Origin: Aegilops tauschii subsp. strangulata
Taxonomy: Eukaryota > Streptophyta > Magnoliopsida > Poales > Poaceae
Direction: 5' to 3'
DNA: 64,000 nucleotides
NCBI RefSeq assembly: GCF_002575655.3
Contig: NC_053035.3
Coordinates: 93,645,322 to 93,709,321 of the forward strand
How positions within the stretch are numbered: position 1 is the first letter of the stretch; each line of letters begins with the position of its first letter. A model generated the notes under the pieces. The model was not told the DNA's origin. It saw only the letters and a program-made list of their open reading frames with translations, and ran no database searches. The position numbers and the translations under genes were made by a program. Below, piece by piece: positions 11,206 to 22,569 of this stretch.

Positions 11206-11600
11206 ATACTTCTTGTTCTAGTCTTCTTCTTGTTCTAGTCTTCTTCTTGTTCTAGTCACCTATTTCTAACTTTCTTATTTACCATTTTGCAGATTTCATT
11301 CACTTGATGGAAGCTAGCTTGCTATGATGGAGTGCTTGCTTTTCCTTTGATGAAACTTTGCATTGTATCTAGCTTGCTATCTTCATGACACTTTGCATTG
11401 TAATATATATATGGATGGAACAATGTGTATGGATGGAACTTCCTTATGTATGAACAATGTGTATGGATGAAACTGATGTGATATGTCATATGAAACTTAT
11501 GTGCTAGATATGTGTTGGATATCTGCTGGATATGAAACTTATATATGTGATATGTGCTGCAAATTGTGGGATTTAATAAAAAACAGAAAAAACAGACAAT
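11206..11600. other. Short TTCTTGTTCTAGTC repeats and AT-rich stretch, no gene
   Basis: Three near-identical 18-bp units (TTCTTGTTCTAGTCTTC) at 11209-11258 are followed by AT-rich sequence with partial repeats of TATGGATGGAAC and GATATGTG. Probably the untranslated tail of the transposon transcript. Confidence 0.6.
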
Positions 11601-12144
11601 ATGCAGGCTCTTTGCCGTCTGCCACCGACGGCAAAGAGCTCTTTGCCGTCTGCCGCGGACGGCAAAGAAGCCACGTGGCAGCCAACTGTGCTTCCTGGGA
11701 GCTGACCCATTTGGTCAGTTTGCCTACAGTGGCAGACGGCAAAGACTTTGCCGTCAGTGGCAGACGGCAAAGAACCTGCACTTTGCCATCAGTGGCAGAC
11801 GGCAAAGAACCTGACATCTAGTGACGTGTAGATGACATCATAAGGCGGACGGCAAAGACCAAAGGCTCTTTGCCGTCTGCGGCGGACGGCAAAGGTCTGC
11901 CGTTAGCCACTTAACGGACTGACAGCGCAAATATTGCCGTCCGCCCTCTTTGTCGTCCGCCGCGGACGGCAAAGAGCCTTTGCCGTCCGCCGCCAGGAAG
12001 CAGACGGCAAAGAAGCTGTTTACCGTAGCCTTCTTTGCCGGAGCCTTTTGCCGTCCGCGGCTGACGGCAAAGGTCTTTGCCGTCCGCCTTTCGAGCCTTT
12101 GCCGTCCGCCATGGCAGACGGCAAAGTAGCTGTTTCCTGTAGTG
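11601..12144. repeat. CACTA 3' subterminal repeat zone and TIR
   Basis: TTTGCCGTC and GACGGCAAAG motifs in both orientations, ending in TTTCCTGTAGTG. Read as reverse complement the end is CACTACAGGAAACAGCTACT, matching the left TIR with four mismatches in about 31 bp. The density of motifs mirrors the left end. Confidence 0.92.
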
Positions 12145-13518
12145 CAAGGGTTTGATAAAAGAACAGGTAATAGGTACTACCTCAACTACTTCCCAAAGAC
12201 CCACAATTTAATTAGATCCTAATCATGCAATTGTTTGAGGAAAAGATCTAATGCAATAAAACTGGGTATGGAAAGTATGATCAAAGTGTTACTTGCCTTG
12301 CTGATGATCCGCGAAACCTAGCGATTCGAAGTAACAAGCGGCACACTCCGGGTACTCTATCGCAAACAAACAAGCAAACAATAAGTACTCATCTAATGCA
12401 TAGGTAAAACTCGAATGAAAGATCCAACCAGAAAGTTCAACTTAAGAACTCCGGTTTGCAAAAAGAATCAACTCGAACGAAGCAACGAAAGTCAAACGGC
12501 GAAAGAAACAAGCTTCGTTTACTAATCTGGATCTAGGTCAAATTTTACAGTAGCAAAAACCTGTTTGAGTAGGTTAAACGGAAAGAGAATTTCGAGACAA
12601 AACTCTAGGCGCTTGAATCGCCTGATTCCGATAAACGAGCGAAAAGTTAAACAGAAACGAAGATTCGATCAGAAATCGAAATCTGAGATAATCGCGGAAA
12701 AATCCGACGAAAAAGAAAAACGGACGAACGGTTAAAGAACGGACGTTCGTTAACAGAGAAAATCCGACGAACGCGTTCGTTAAAATGAACGAGTCGGTGA
12801 ACGCTCACAAAATAACAAAACCGAAAAAAAACCGATCTAGGGTTTTTTTTTAAACAAAACCGGCAACGAACGGCGAGGTATACCTCGTCGGGGGCGGACT
12901 CCGGCGGGGCTCCGGCTGCTCCGGCGAGGGCGGCAGGGTGCGGCGGGGCTCGGGGGTGCTCGGGGGTGCTCGGGGGCGGCGAGGGGGCGGCGAACGGCTG
13001 GGCTTCGGCCCGGTCGGGCACGGCGATTTTTTTTAAACGTTTCGCGGAAAAATTCGTAGAAAAATAAATAAAAGTCCAAAAAAGATAAAATAAATTTTCC
13101 CCGTCTAGTTAGAAAATCTAGAATAGGGTGAACATTTTTTTGACACAAAAATAATATTTTCTAAAACATGCAATATTTTTAATGCAATTAAAATTGCAAA
13201 TAAAATCCAAATAAATTCCAATGAATGATTTTAAAACTTTTCCTCCAATATTTCAATTGTTTTGGAGAAGTCGTATTTTCTCCTCTCGTTTATTTTTTTT
13301 AAATGAAATATTTTTCCGGAGAGAAAATAATTAAAACCAAAAATCCTCGTTTTATTATTTGATGGAAATCAAATATGAAAATTCGAGAAAATCCCCAACT
13401 CTCTCCGAGGGTCCTTGAGTTGCTTAGGATTATCGAAGATTTGTCAAAATGCAATAAAATATGAAATGCAATGATGATCTATGTATAACATACCAAATTG
13501 AAAATTTGGGATGTTACA

Positions 13519-13535
13519 AACCTACCCCCCTTAAG
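13519..13535 (-). promoter_or_regulatory. Gypsy-1 polypurine tract
   Basis: On the minus strand this reads CTTAAGGGGGGTAGGTT and directly abuts TGTAACATCC of the 3' LTR. It is the primer for plus-strand DNA synthesis. Gypsy-2 has the same tract at 30536-30552. Confidence 0.88.
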
Positions 13536-13542
13536 ATGAATC

Positions 13543-16500
13543 TCACCCTCGAGATTCGGGTTGGCTAGAAAACAGGTGGGAGTGGTCCTTCCGTTGATCT
13601 TCCTCTCGCTCCCAGGTGGCTTCATCTTCCGTGTGGTGACTCCACTGGACTTTGCAAAACTTGATAACCTTACTGCGGGTAACTCGGCTGGCATACTCAA
13701 GAATCTTAACTGGTTTCTCCTCATAGGTCAAATCACTTTCCAGCTGAATCGCTTCCAGTGGCACAGTATCTCTCAGTGGTATCTCAGCCATCTCTGCGTG
13801 GCACTTCTTCAACTGGGAGACGTGAAATACATCATGAACTCCAGACAATCCTTCGGGCAATTCCAGCTTGTAGGCAACCTCTCCCATACGTTCCACAACT
13901 CTGTATGGTCCGATAAAACGGGGCGCTAACTTTCCCTTAACTCCAAAGCGCTTCACTCCTCGAAGTGGTGATACTCAAAGATAAACTCGGTCTCCGACTT
14001 CGTGAACTGTCTCCTTTCGTTTAGAATCAGCATAACTCTTCTGCCTGGACTGGGCTACCTTGAGCCTATCGCGAATCAACCTCACTTTCTGTTCAGACTC
14101 CTTAATCAAATCTGGTCCAAACAACTGACGGTCTCCAACTTCGTCCCATAACAACGGTGTTCTACACCTCCTTCCGTACAAGGCTTCGAAAGGGGCCATC
14201 TGCAAACTGGTCTGATAACTGTTGTTATAAGAAAACTCCGCATATGGTAAGTTGTCGTCCCAACTAGATCCATAATCTAGTGCACAAGCTCTCAACATGT
14301 CCTCCAAAATATGGTTGACTCTCTCGGTCTGTCCATCTGTCTGCGGGTGAAAAGCTGTACTAAATTCTAGCCTGGTTCCCAATGTTTCATGTAACTGCTT
14401 CCAAAACTTCAAGGTAAATTGGGTTCCTCTGTCTGATACAATGGTCCTCGGAACTCCATGCAAACATACGATCCTGGTCATGTATATCTATGCCAACTTA
14501 GCACTGGTGTAAGTGGTCTTCACTGGAATGAAATGAGCCACTTTCGTCAAACGGTCGACTACAACCCATATTGAGTCATAGCCTGAATGAGTCCTGGGTA
14601 ATCCTGTGATAAAATCCATGCCTATTTTATCCCACTTCCATTCGGGTATCGGCAATGGTTGTAGCAATCCTGCTGGCTTCTGATGCTCTGCCTTCACTCT
14701 CTGACACACATCACAAACTGCTACGTACTCTGCAATATCCTTCTTCATTCCGGTCCACCAGAAAGTATTCTTCAGATCCAAATACATCTTGGTATTCCCT
14801 GGGTGAATCGAGTACGGTGAATCATGGGCTTCTTGCAAAATCAACTTCCTGATCTCCGGATCATTTGGCACATATACGCGGTCCTCAAACCATAAGGTAT
14901 CGTGCTCATCCTCACGAAATCCCTTGGCTTTTCCTTTGCTCATCTTCTCCTTTATCTCTTCAATCTCCTTGTCTGTCTTCGAGCTTCTCTGATCCTTTCC
15001 ATCAAGGTAGACTGAATCTCCAATGTCGCTAAATAGCCTCTTGGGACTATCTCCAAACATAGCTCGCGAAGGTCCTCGGCTAACTCCTGAGGTAACTCTC
15101 CTGTCATGAGGGTGTTGACATGACTCTTGCGGCTCAACGCGTCTGCTACTACGTTAGCCTTTCCTAGGTGATAATGCAATCTCATATCATAGTCCTTAAT
15201 GAGCTCCAACCATCTCCTTTGTCTGAGATTTAACTCCTTCTGCGTGAAAATATATTTCAAACTCTTGTGATCCGTGTACACCTCACAATGGTTTCCGATG
15301 AGAAAATGTCTCCATGTCTTCAATGCATGCACCACGGCTGCTAACTCCAAATCATGCGTAGCATAATTCTTCTCATGGGGTTTAAGTTGTCGTGAAGCAT
15401 ATGACACAACTCTTCCTTCCTGCATAAGCACTGCTCCAAGTCCTCGACGTGAAGCGTCGCAATAAACTTCATAGTCCTTGTGTTGATCTGGCAGAATCAA
15501 CACTGGTGATGTAACCAATCGTTTCTTCAACTCTTGGAAACTAGCTTCACAATCCCCAGTCCAATTGAATTTGGTGTCCTTCTTCAATAGCTCAGTCATG
15601 GGCTTAGCAATCTTTGAGAAATTCTCGATGAATCTCCGGTAGTATCCTGCAAGTCCAAGAAAACTCCGGATCTCTCCAACTGTCGTGAGTGATTCCCAAC
15701 TTGTCACTGTATCAACCTTGGCAGGGTCTAGTGCTATTCCTTCTCCAGAAATAACATGTCCAAGGAATCCAACTTCCTTCAGCCAAAATTCACACTTGCT
15801 GAACTTAGCGTATAACTGATGTTCTCTGAGCTTCTCAAGTACCAATCGTAAATGCTCCTCATGCTCTTCCTCATTCTTGGAAAAGACTAAAATATCGTCA
15901 ATGAACACCACGACGAACTTATCCAAAAACTCCACAAACACTTTGTTCATCAGGTTCATGAAGTAGGCAGGTGCGTTAGTCAGACCAAATGACATAACAG
16001 TATACTCATACAATCCATATCTGGTGGTAAAAGTTGTCTTAGGTATATCCTGCTGTCGAATCTTTAACTGATGGTATCCTGATCGTAGATCGATCTTGGA
16101 AAATACTTTAGCTCCTTGTAGGCGGTCAAACAAATCATTGATCATCGGCAGCGGGTACTTGTTTTTGATGGTCACTTCATTCAATCCACGGTAATCAACA
16201 ACCATCCTCAGCGATCCATCTTTCTTCTCCACTAGAAGTACTGGTGATCCCCAAGGTGACGAACTTGGGCGAATATAGCCTTTATCCAGTAACTCCTTGA
16301 TCTGCTTCTTAATTTCCTCCAAATCTTTTGCGGGCATCCTGTACGGTCTCTTATATTGGCCCTGTGCCTGGCAAAAGTTCAATCAAGAACTCAATGTCTC
16401 TATCTGGTGGCATGCCTGGCAACTCTTCTGGAAATACATCCGGATAATCCTTCACCACTGGTACTTCCTCCTGTACAACTCCTGTTAAGGAATTTACTTG

Positions 16501-17919
16501 GGTCCTCTTTGGCATATGCCGGGATACATACTTGATCCTTTTTCCTTCTGGGGTGGTAAGCAAAATCGTCTTGCTGGCACAATCGATGTTTCCTCCATAC
16601 AACGATAGCCAATCCATTCCCAAAATCACATCCAAACCTTGCGACTCCAAAACTATGAGGTCTGAGGGGAAAACATGCCTACCAATGGCCAATGGTATCT
16701 GAAAACATCCCTGGCTGGCCATATACTCTGCTCCTGGCGAGGTTACTAACATAGGGGTTTTGAGAACTTGGGTGGACAGCTTAAACTTATTCACAAATCC
16801 CCTTGATATGTATGAATGCGATGCACCAGTATCGAAAAGAACGGTTGCAGCAAATGACTTAACCAAAAACTTATCTATTACTGCATCAGGCTGAGCTTCA
16901 ACCTCCTCCACGCTCACGTGGTTCACATGTCCTTTGTTGAATGGGTTCGGCTTCTTCCCAGAGCTTCCATTGCCATTTCCATTTTGGGCTTCAGGACAAT
17001 CAGTTGCATAATGTCCAGTCTTCTGGCACTTGAAACAAGTAACATGACTTAGGTCCCTCTTGGCTGGGGTAGATGGGTTGGTGCGGTTCTGTCCGTTGGT
17101 TCCTCCATTCCCATTACCATTCTTGGAGCCATTATGGTTGTGCGAACTACCTCCTCCATGGGTATGCTGAAACTGTCCTCCCGGTTTCGGGGCAAATCGT
17201 GGCTTCTGCTGAGCTCCAGAATTGTATTTCCCTTGTCCATACTTCCTCTTATGGTTTTCAATCTGCTGTTGCTTCCCTTCAATCATGAGAGCTCTATCTA
17301 CCAACTCCTGGTAGTTTTTGAAGGTTGCTACCATCAACTGCATACTCAGTTCATCATTCAGTCCTTCCAAAAATTTCTCCTGCTTGGCAGCATCTGTAGC
17401 AACGTCATCTGGTGCATAACGTGCTAACTTACTGAAATCCTCCACATACTGGCCTACGGTGCGTCCTCCTTGGCGTAGGTTGCGAAACTCGCACTTCTTC
17501 ATAGCCATAGCTCCTGCTGAAACATGAGCTGTACGGAAAGCTTGCTGAAACTGGTCCCATGTGACAGTGTCAATAGGGTGCGTGGCTGTATAATTCTCCC
17601 ACCATGATGCTGCGGGTCCATCAAGCTGATGTGCGGCAAAACGCACTCTTTCCGCATCTGTGCATCCTGCAGTGGTCAACTCCCTTCCAACTTTGCGGAG
17701 CCAATCATCTGCAACAATCGGCTCGGTGCTACTGGAAAACATCGGCGGGTTTAGCCTTAAGAAACGAGCTAAGTGATCAACAGGTGGTGGTGGTGGTGGG
17801 TTGTTGTTGTTGTTGTTGCCTTGGTTCTGCACTAACACTTGCATCAGGGCATTCTGTTGCCGAATCAACTGGGTGATCTCTGGTGGGAAAACAAATCCGG
17901 TGTCGCGTCTCGGAGGCAT
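13543..17919 (-). pseudogene. Gypsy-1 gag-pol polyprotein with chromodomain, broken
   Basis: From ATG 17919 leftwards: gag (starting MPPRRDTGFVFPPEITQLI), a CCHC knuckle CFKCQKTGHYATDC, aspartic protease LFDTGASHS, reverse transcriptase with FIDD ([14 protein letters not shown]), RNase H ([11 protein letters not shown]), integrase with an HHCC zinc site and the SDRGTQF motif, and a C-terminal chromodomain (PVKILEYASRVTRSKVIKFC). Comparison with Gypsy-2 shows a 2-nt loss near 16352, a 1-nt loss near 14980, and in-frame stops at 14485-14487 and 13972-13974. These stops resemble AAG to TAG and CGN to TGA. The final TGA at 13543 truncates a tail that Gypsy-2 keeps. The chromodomain would steer integration to chromatin. 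The element cannot move alone as read. Confidence 0.92.
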
Positions 17920-18117
17920 CTGATGGGTTAGAAAAGATGAGAGTTAAGAATAGAATGAGGTCTAGAGAGAAAACACTACCCATATGCTCATGAGACAAAT
18001 ACAATCAATATCACTCAATCAATTCAAACAAGGCATAACAATCGATCTAACTAGCATTACAAAGTGCTTGAACTATACATTTAAATGTGGGAAAACTACT
18101 ACTGATATGGTGGTCTA

Positions 18118-18849
18118 CTAGAAATTCTGATTAGTTGAAGACTCCATGATGTCTGCTCCAGCTTCATCAACAAAGTCATCCTCACTTGGTTCCGAGTCGG
18201 TGTCATCGATGATGATGTAGTTATCCGGACAAGTGCATTCGTCATCCTTTGCTTTTGGCACTGGATTTCCCATGAATACTCCAATCTTCTTCTCCAGGTT
18301 GTCATTCTTCCCTACTAGTGCGATGATTTCCTCCATATAATCCTTGCTTGTAGCCTTGAGTTCTTCCTCCAGCTCCTTGATCTTGGTTAATGCCTTCTTC
18401 AGTTCTTCCTTGTCCGTGCACATCTGGTTCTCCTGGCGACGAATATGTTGGTTTTGCTCCTGGATGAAAGCTGCGATTGATCCATCCTTCTTGGTTCTGA
18501 TCATCTCCCATTGCGCGTCTCGGCGTCCACAAATCTGATAAATTGTATCCTTAAGCTCCTGGTGGTAGATTTCTCCAATGCGTCCCATAGCGATGTGGGC
18601 GGCCATGCTCTTCCCTAAACTCCAGGTTGGTGCTTCGAAAACCAATCTTATGGGTTCAGTAACTGGCACAAACATCCTTCCTGGAATGTGAACTTGAATC
18701 TTCCAGCTCTCCTCTTCGGGTAATGTGGCGTTGTAGGTTCCAGTGATGCTTGGTATTCCTATGTTCAAATACTTAGTGACTTCCTTGAAGTGTCGACCAA
18801 AAGGCGTGTCTTCATCTGGTTGCATGAACTTGCTCCTTGCATCCGCCAT
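18118..18849 (-). CDS. Extra ORF upstream of gag in Gypsy-1 (ORF0-like), intact
   Basis: An intact 243-residue frame starts at ATG 18849, about 100 bp after the 5' LTR and in the same orientation as gag. The N-terminal ~110 residues look globular (FGRHFKEVTKYLNIGIP; FEAPTWSLGKSMAAHIAMG). Residues about 125-185 form a charged coiled coil (KEELKKALTKIKELEEEL). The tail is acidic (IIIDDTDSEPSEDDFVDEAG). No transmembrane segment or zinc site is visible. The same ORF is present at the same place in Gypsy-2. An ORF before gag has been described in some rice Gypsy elements (recalled, not checked). Function unknown. The intact frame beside a broken gag-pol may simply reflect youth of the copy. Confidence 0.8.
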   Translation of the reverse strand: MADARSKFMQPDEDTPFGRHFKEVTKYLNIGIPSITGTYNATLPEEESWKIQVHIPGRMFVPVTEPIRLVFEAPTWSLGKSMAAHIAMGRIGEIYHQELKDTIYQICGRRDAQWEMIRTKKDGSIAAFIQEQNQHIRRQENQMCTDKEELKKALTKIKELEEELKATSKDYMEEIIALVGKNDNLEKKIGVFMGNPVPKAKDDECTCPDNYIIIDDTDSEPSEDDFVDEAGADIMESSTNQNF

Positions 18850-18944
18850 TCCTAAAAGAGTAGAAAAAGGAGAGGGGTCAGAAATGAGAAGAGAGAAGTG
18901 TTCTAGGGCTTAAGCTTAGTGGTCGTGTCCTACAGTCAGCGTGT

Positions 18945-18956
18945 GCTCTGATACCA
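18945..18956 (-). promoter_or_regulatory. Gypsy-1 primer binding site (initiator tRNA-Met)
   Basis: The minus strand reads TGGTATCAGAGC five bases downstream of the 5' LTR. It is complementary to the 3' end of plant initiator tRNA-Met and fixes the element's orientation. Confidence 0.93.
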
Positions 18957-18961
18957 CCTTT

Positions 18962-21636
18962 TGTTGCGACCAGACCTCAAATGGTCTGTGCTGCTGTGCA
19001 CCAATGTCATCCCTGGATCAGTAATGCTGACACGCACAGTACAAATGGAGGATTTATAACAGAGTAGCAATCACACACTTATTACATCGAATATCTCCAA
19101 AGAGATTAAGTATGAAGAATATGGCTTAAGGCCATCTAAAACGATAACAGCGGAAGACTTGGAAGATAAGTGAGTCCATCAACTCCAGCGGCATCACTGA
19201 GTATAAGACCACGACCTAAGGCACCTTACTCGTCGTTTGAAAAGTCTGCAACATGAAACGTTGCAGCCCGAAAACGGGTCAGCACATGGAATATGCTGGC
19301 AAAGTAACACATAGAGAATAATGAACAATGATAATGCTATACTACATGCATGTATGGCTGGTGGAAAGCTCTACAGTTAAGTTTTTGCGAAAAGCCAATT
19401 TTTCCCTACTTCAAAGGAATAAATTTTATTTAACTATCATGGTGGTTGTGAAACATTGAGATGGTTGACAGCATCTCAATCCCAATTAAAAGTCATCATT
19501 AACCCAACAAAATTAATTAAAAGTAACATGGTGATGAGATTCAAATGATAATCTAGGTACTAGATACTCAAGCTGTCCATAACCGGGGACACGGCTAACC
19601 ATGATTAGTTTGTACACTCTGTAGAGGTTTGCGCACTTTTCCCCACAAGACTCGATCGCCTCCGCTTGATTCTCGCACTCCATGATGTTTGAGAAACGGA
19701 TGACCGAGACACAGTCTTTCAGGAACAATCCCTCTTTACTCCGGGTGGACCGGTACACCTACTTTCCCCTACATCTGCTAGCCCACCTCTTCAAGAGATC
19801 ATGTAACCTACTCAACTATGCTAGAGCCCATAATAGCTTGTGGCTGCACACGGAAGTTTCTAGCATGAATAATCTTATGATCCCTTTGAGCCTGGGTGGC
19901 GGTCCTTATACAAACAGACAACACTGGATTCTCCAGGTGCCTCAATCCACCCAGATGTGAGTTTTAGTTGCCACCTTAGGTAAACCATTATTAACAATCT
20001 CACATCTGTCATGAATATCTCTCAAACCCAATCCACGTCTACGAGCATAGCATGGCAATATAATAGCAACGTAGAAGTAACTCCCAAGGGTTTGATAAAA
20101 GAACAGGTAATAGGTACTACCTCAACTACTTCCCAAAGACCCACAATTTAATTAGATCCTAATCATGCAATTGTTTGAGGAAAAGATCTAATGCAATAAA
20201 ACTGGGTATGGAAAGTATGATCAAAGTGTTACTTGCCTTGCTGATGATCCGCGAAACCTAGCGATTCGAAGTAACAAGCGGCACACTCCGGGTACTCTAT
20301 CGCAAACAAACAATCAAACAATAATTACTCATCTAATGCATAGGTAAAACTCGAATGAAAGATCCAACCAGAAAGTTCAACTTAAGAACTCCGGTTTGCA
20401 AAAAGAATCAACTCGAACGAAGCAACGAAAGTCAAATGGCGAAAGAAACAAGCTTCGTTTACTAATCTGGATCTAGGTCAAATTTTACAGCAGCAAAAAC
20501 TTGTTTGAGTAGGTTAAACGGAAAGATAATTTCGAGACGAAACTCTAGGCGCTTGAATCGCCTGATTCCGATAAACGAGCGAAAAGTTAAACAGAAACGA
20601 AGATTCGATCAGAAATCGAAATCTGAGATAATCGCGGAAAAATCCGACGAAAAAGAAAAACGGACGAACGGTTAAAGAACGGACGTTCGTTAACAGAGAA
20701 AATCCGACGAACGCGTTCGTTAAAACGAACGAGTCGGTGAACGCTCACAAAATAACAAAACCGAAAAAAACCGATCTAGGGTTTTTTTTAAACAAAACCG
20801 GCAACGAACGGCGAGGTATACCTCGTCGGGGGCGGACTCCGGCGGGGCTCCGGCGAGGGCGGCGGGGCTCGGGGGTGCTTAGGGGCGGCGAACGGCGTGC
20901 GGCGGCGGCCTCGAGCTTCGGCTCCAGCGGCGGGGTGCGGGGCAGGTGCGGGGTTGCGGCGGGGTGAGAAGAGGGGGGGCGGCGGCGGCTATATATGAGG
21001 GGGGCAGCGGCTTGGAGGAGGGGCAAAGGCGGCGGGGTGCTCCCGTGCTCGAGCCGGACTCGGCGAGCGTCGGCGTACGCGGGGAGGACGACGCGGGGTG
21101 GGCCGGCAGCTCGGCGGGGCTTCGGCCCGGTCGGGCGCGGCGATTTTTTTTAAACGTTCCGCGGAAAAATTCGTAGAAAAATAAATAAAAGTCCAAAAAA
21201 GATAAAATAAATTTTCCCCGTCTAGTTAGAAAATCTAGAATAGGGTGAACATTTTTTTTACACAAAAATATTTTTTTTTGAAAACATGCAATATTTTTAA
21301 TGCAATTAAAATTGCAAATAAAATCCAAATAAATTCCAATGAATGATTTTAACACTTTTCCTCCAATATTTCAATTGTTTTGGAGAAGACATATTTTCTC
21401 CTCTTGTTTATTTTTTTTAAAATGAAATATTTTCCGGAGAGAAAATAATTTAAACCAAAAATCCTCGTTTTATTATTTGATGGAAATCAAATATGAAAAT
21501 TCGAGAAAATCCCCAACTCTCTCCGAGGGTCCTTGAGTTGCTTAGGATTATCGAAGATTTGTCAAAATGCAATAAAATATGAAATGCAATGATGATCTAT
21601 GTATAACATACCAAATTGAAAATTTGGGATGTTACA
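18962..21636 (-). repeat. 5' LTR of Gypsy-1
   Basis: A 2675-bp LTR opening TGTTGCGACC and closing GATGTTACA on the plus strand (TGTAACATCC…GGTCGCAACA on the element strand). It is the full-length copy and retains the empty CACTA target site at 20083-20093. GC-rich promoter block at about 20840-21150. Confidence 0.93.
20990..20996 (-). promoter_or_regulatory. TATA box of the Gypsy-1 5' LTR
   Basis: TATATAG on the minus strand, inside a G/C-rich block, is the only good TATA motif in the LTR at a sensible place. Transcription would run leftwards. The copy in the left LTR has been deleted. Confidence 0.65.
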
Positions 21637-21641
21637 CTACA
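21637..21641. repeat. Target site duplication CTACA, right copy (Gypsy-1)
   Basis: Identical to 270-274, directly after the final CA of the right LTR. Confidence 0.93.
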
Positions 21642-22569
21642 GCCACATTCTGAGCCATCCAGTTGTGAAGCTGTGTCTGATATATCTGCTCAGCAGTCAG
21701 GCCCTCGCCAAAGAGGGGATGAGGAACACCATCAGCAGGGGGCGGGTCTTCCCTAGTAGGCGTCACTTTTGGTAAGTGCGCATTCCAATCACTACCGCGG
21801 AGCATGGTCACAGCGACAGTCCAGCAATGTCGGGCTCCTCCAATCCGCCTCATGACAATACTCTTAGGGACCAAACGAAGATGAATGACCCTAGCCTAAA
21901 GAAGAACAAGCCTCCTATCACCTCGAGGGTTATTCCACTCAATCAGTGTGCCAAAAGTATCAAATGACTTATGGATATAGTGTTTGGTTTGATAGTCATA
22001 TGGGAAACCAACATACAAAATCCAAATCTCTAGCCCAAAAGTAGTGAGCCGCATGTTTAGAGCAGCATCATGAGGGACAAAAGAGATGACAGTAGGTTCC
22101 TCTGCTTGAAATTCATCGATCTCAAACGTGGTGCCCACAACAGAGTCTCTAACTAGTGAATCATCAAATCCAAAAATGCCAATCCCAAATGGATGATCTT
22201 CAACTTCGGTAGGGAAAAATGTGATTCATGGAGCAAACCTTGGATGGTCTCTGAGAGCTTCTTTCTGGTGGTGCGGGATGAATCTGTTGGCCTCAGCGAT
22301 GGCCAAGAAATCATGACGAAGAGGTGGCACCGCACTAACCACCGTGTCGCTCCTCACTTTTCGATCAGCCGGACCAAGCTCCACCGTCATGCCCTACGGG
22401 AGGTAGGGGACGATGTTGACAGGGAAGTTGGCCATTGTTGGTGGTGGAGGTGTCTGCAGAGGAGGCGCAGAGGTGGGCACGTGGGGCGAGGTGGAATGCG
22501 TATCGGCAGCAGCCGGGGAGGGCTTGGGAAGCCAAATTTCTTTCTTGGAGCACCGCCCCTGTCGATAGG
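21642..22569 (-). pseudogene. DUF4283-family gene, central piece
   Basis: Lies between the two Gypsy insertions and reads leftwards. It has MANFPVNIVPYLP near 22435-22397, GMTVELGPADRKVRSD, then the DUF4283-like core: VPHDAALNMRLTTFGLEIW, VGFPYDYQTKHYIHKSFD, WNNPRGDRRLVLL. LVPKSIVMRRIGGARHCW and NPHPLFGEGLT-like text (here VPHPLFGEGLTAEQIYQ) follow. In-frame stops occur at 22394-22396 and 21896-21898, and the frame is disturbed between about 22200 and 22330. The core is nucleic-acid associated in related ORFs (family knowledge). It is clearly the continuation of 32789-34290 and continues at 1-269. Confidence 0.75.

Larger units (their letters stand above)
1401..12144 (+). mobile_element. CACTA (En/Spm-type) DNA transposon, 10.7 kb
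   Basis: The element begins CACTACTGGAA and ends TTCCTGTAGTG, giving terminal inverted repeats of about 31 bp with four mismatches. It generated a 3-bp duplication, as CACTA elements do. Both subterminal zones are crowded with TTTGCCGTC/GACGGCAAA motifs in both orientations, which in this superfamily are expected binding sites for the TnpA-type protein. The coding part, on the plus strand, has a Tnp2/Transposase_21 gene (4131-7793, frameshifted) and a Transposase_24-type gene (7931-10392, apparently intact). Between the 5' end and the transposase are C-rich, purine-only and CCCCGAC low-complexity blocks and a long hairpin. Nested in the LTR of Gypsy-1, it is the youngest layer in the left third of the window. 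Confidence 0.95.
275..13518 (-). repeat. 3' LTR of Gypsy-1, split by the CACTA element
   Basis: The LTR proper is 275-1400 plus 12145-13518 (about 2.5 kb), with 1401-12144 being the CACTA and its extra CAA. It opens TGTAGCGACC and closes GATGTTACA on the plus strand, matching 18962-21636. Relative to the right LTR it lacks roughly 220 bp of the GC-rich block that holds the TATA box, near position 13000. Confidence 0.93.
275..21636 (-). mobile_element. Gypsy-1: chromodomain LTR retrotransposon with a CACTA element nested in its 3' LTR
   Basis: This is a complete Ty3/Gypsy element lying on the minus strand. Reading leftwards it has: 5' LTR 21636-18962, primer site 18956-18945 (TGGTATCAGAGC, complementary to initiator tRNA-Met), an extra ORF, gag-pol with a C-terminal chromodomain, a polypurine tract at 13535-13519, and a 3' LTR split by the CACTA insertion (13518-12145 and 1400-275). 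The CTACA duplication is perfect. Without the CACTA the element is about 10.6 kb. The chromodomain and tRNA-Met primer fit the Tekay/Del branch of plant chromoviruses (family knowledge). In the alignable part left of the CACTA the LTRs differ at only about half a dozen sites per 1.1 kb, so the insertion is recent, yet gag-pol is already broken. Confidence 0.93.

Noticed and set aside
16351..17919. Programmed frameshift between protease and reverse transcriptase in Gypsy-1
   Set aside because: Gypsy-2 reads through the same point without shift; Gypsy-1 has a simple 2-nt loss, so it is mutation.
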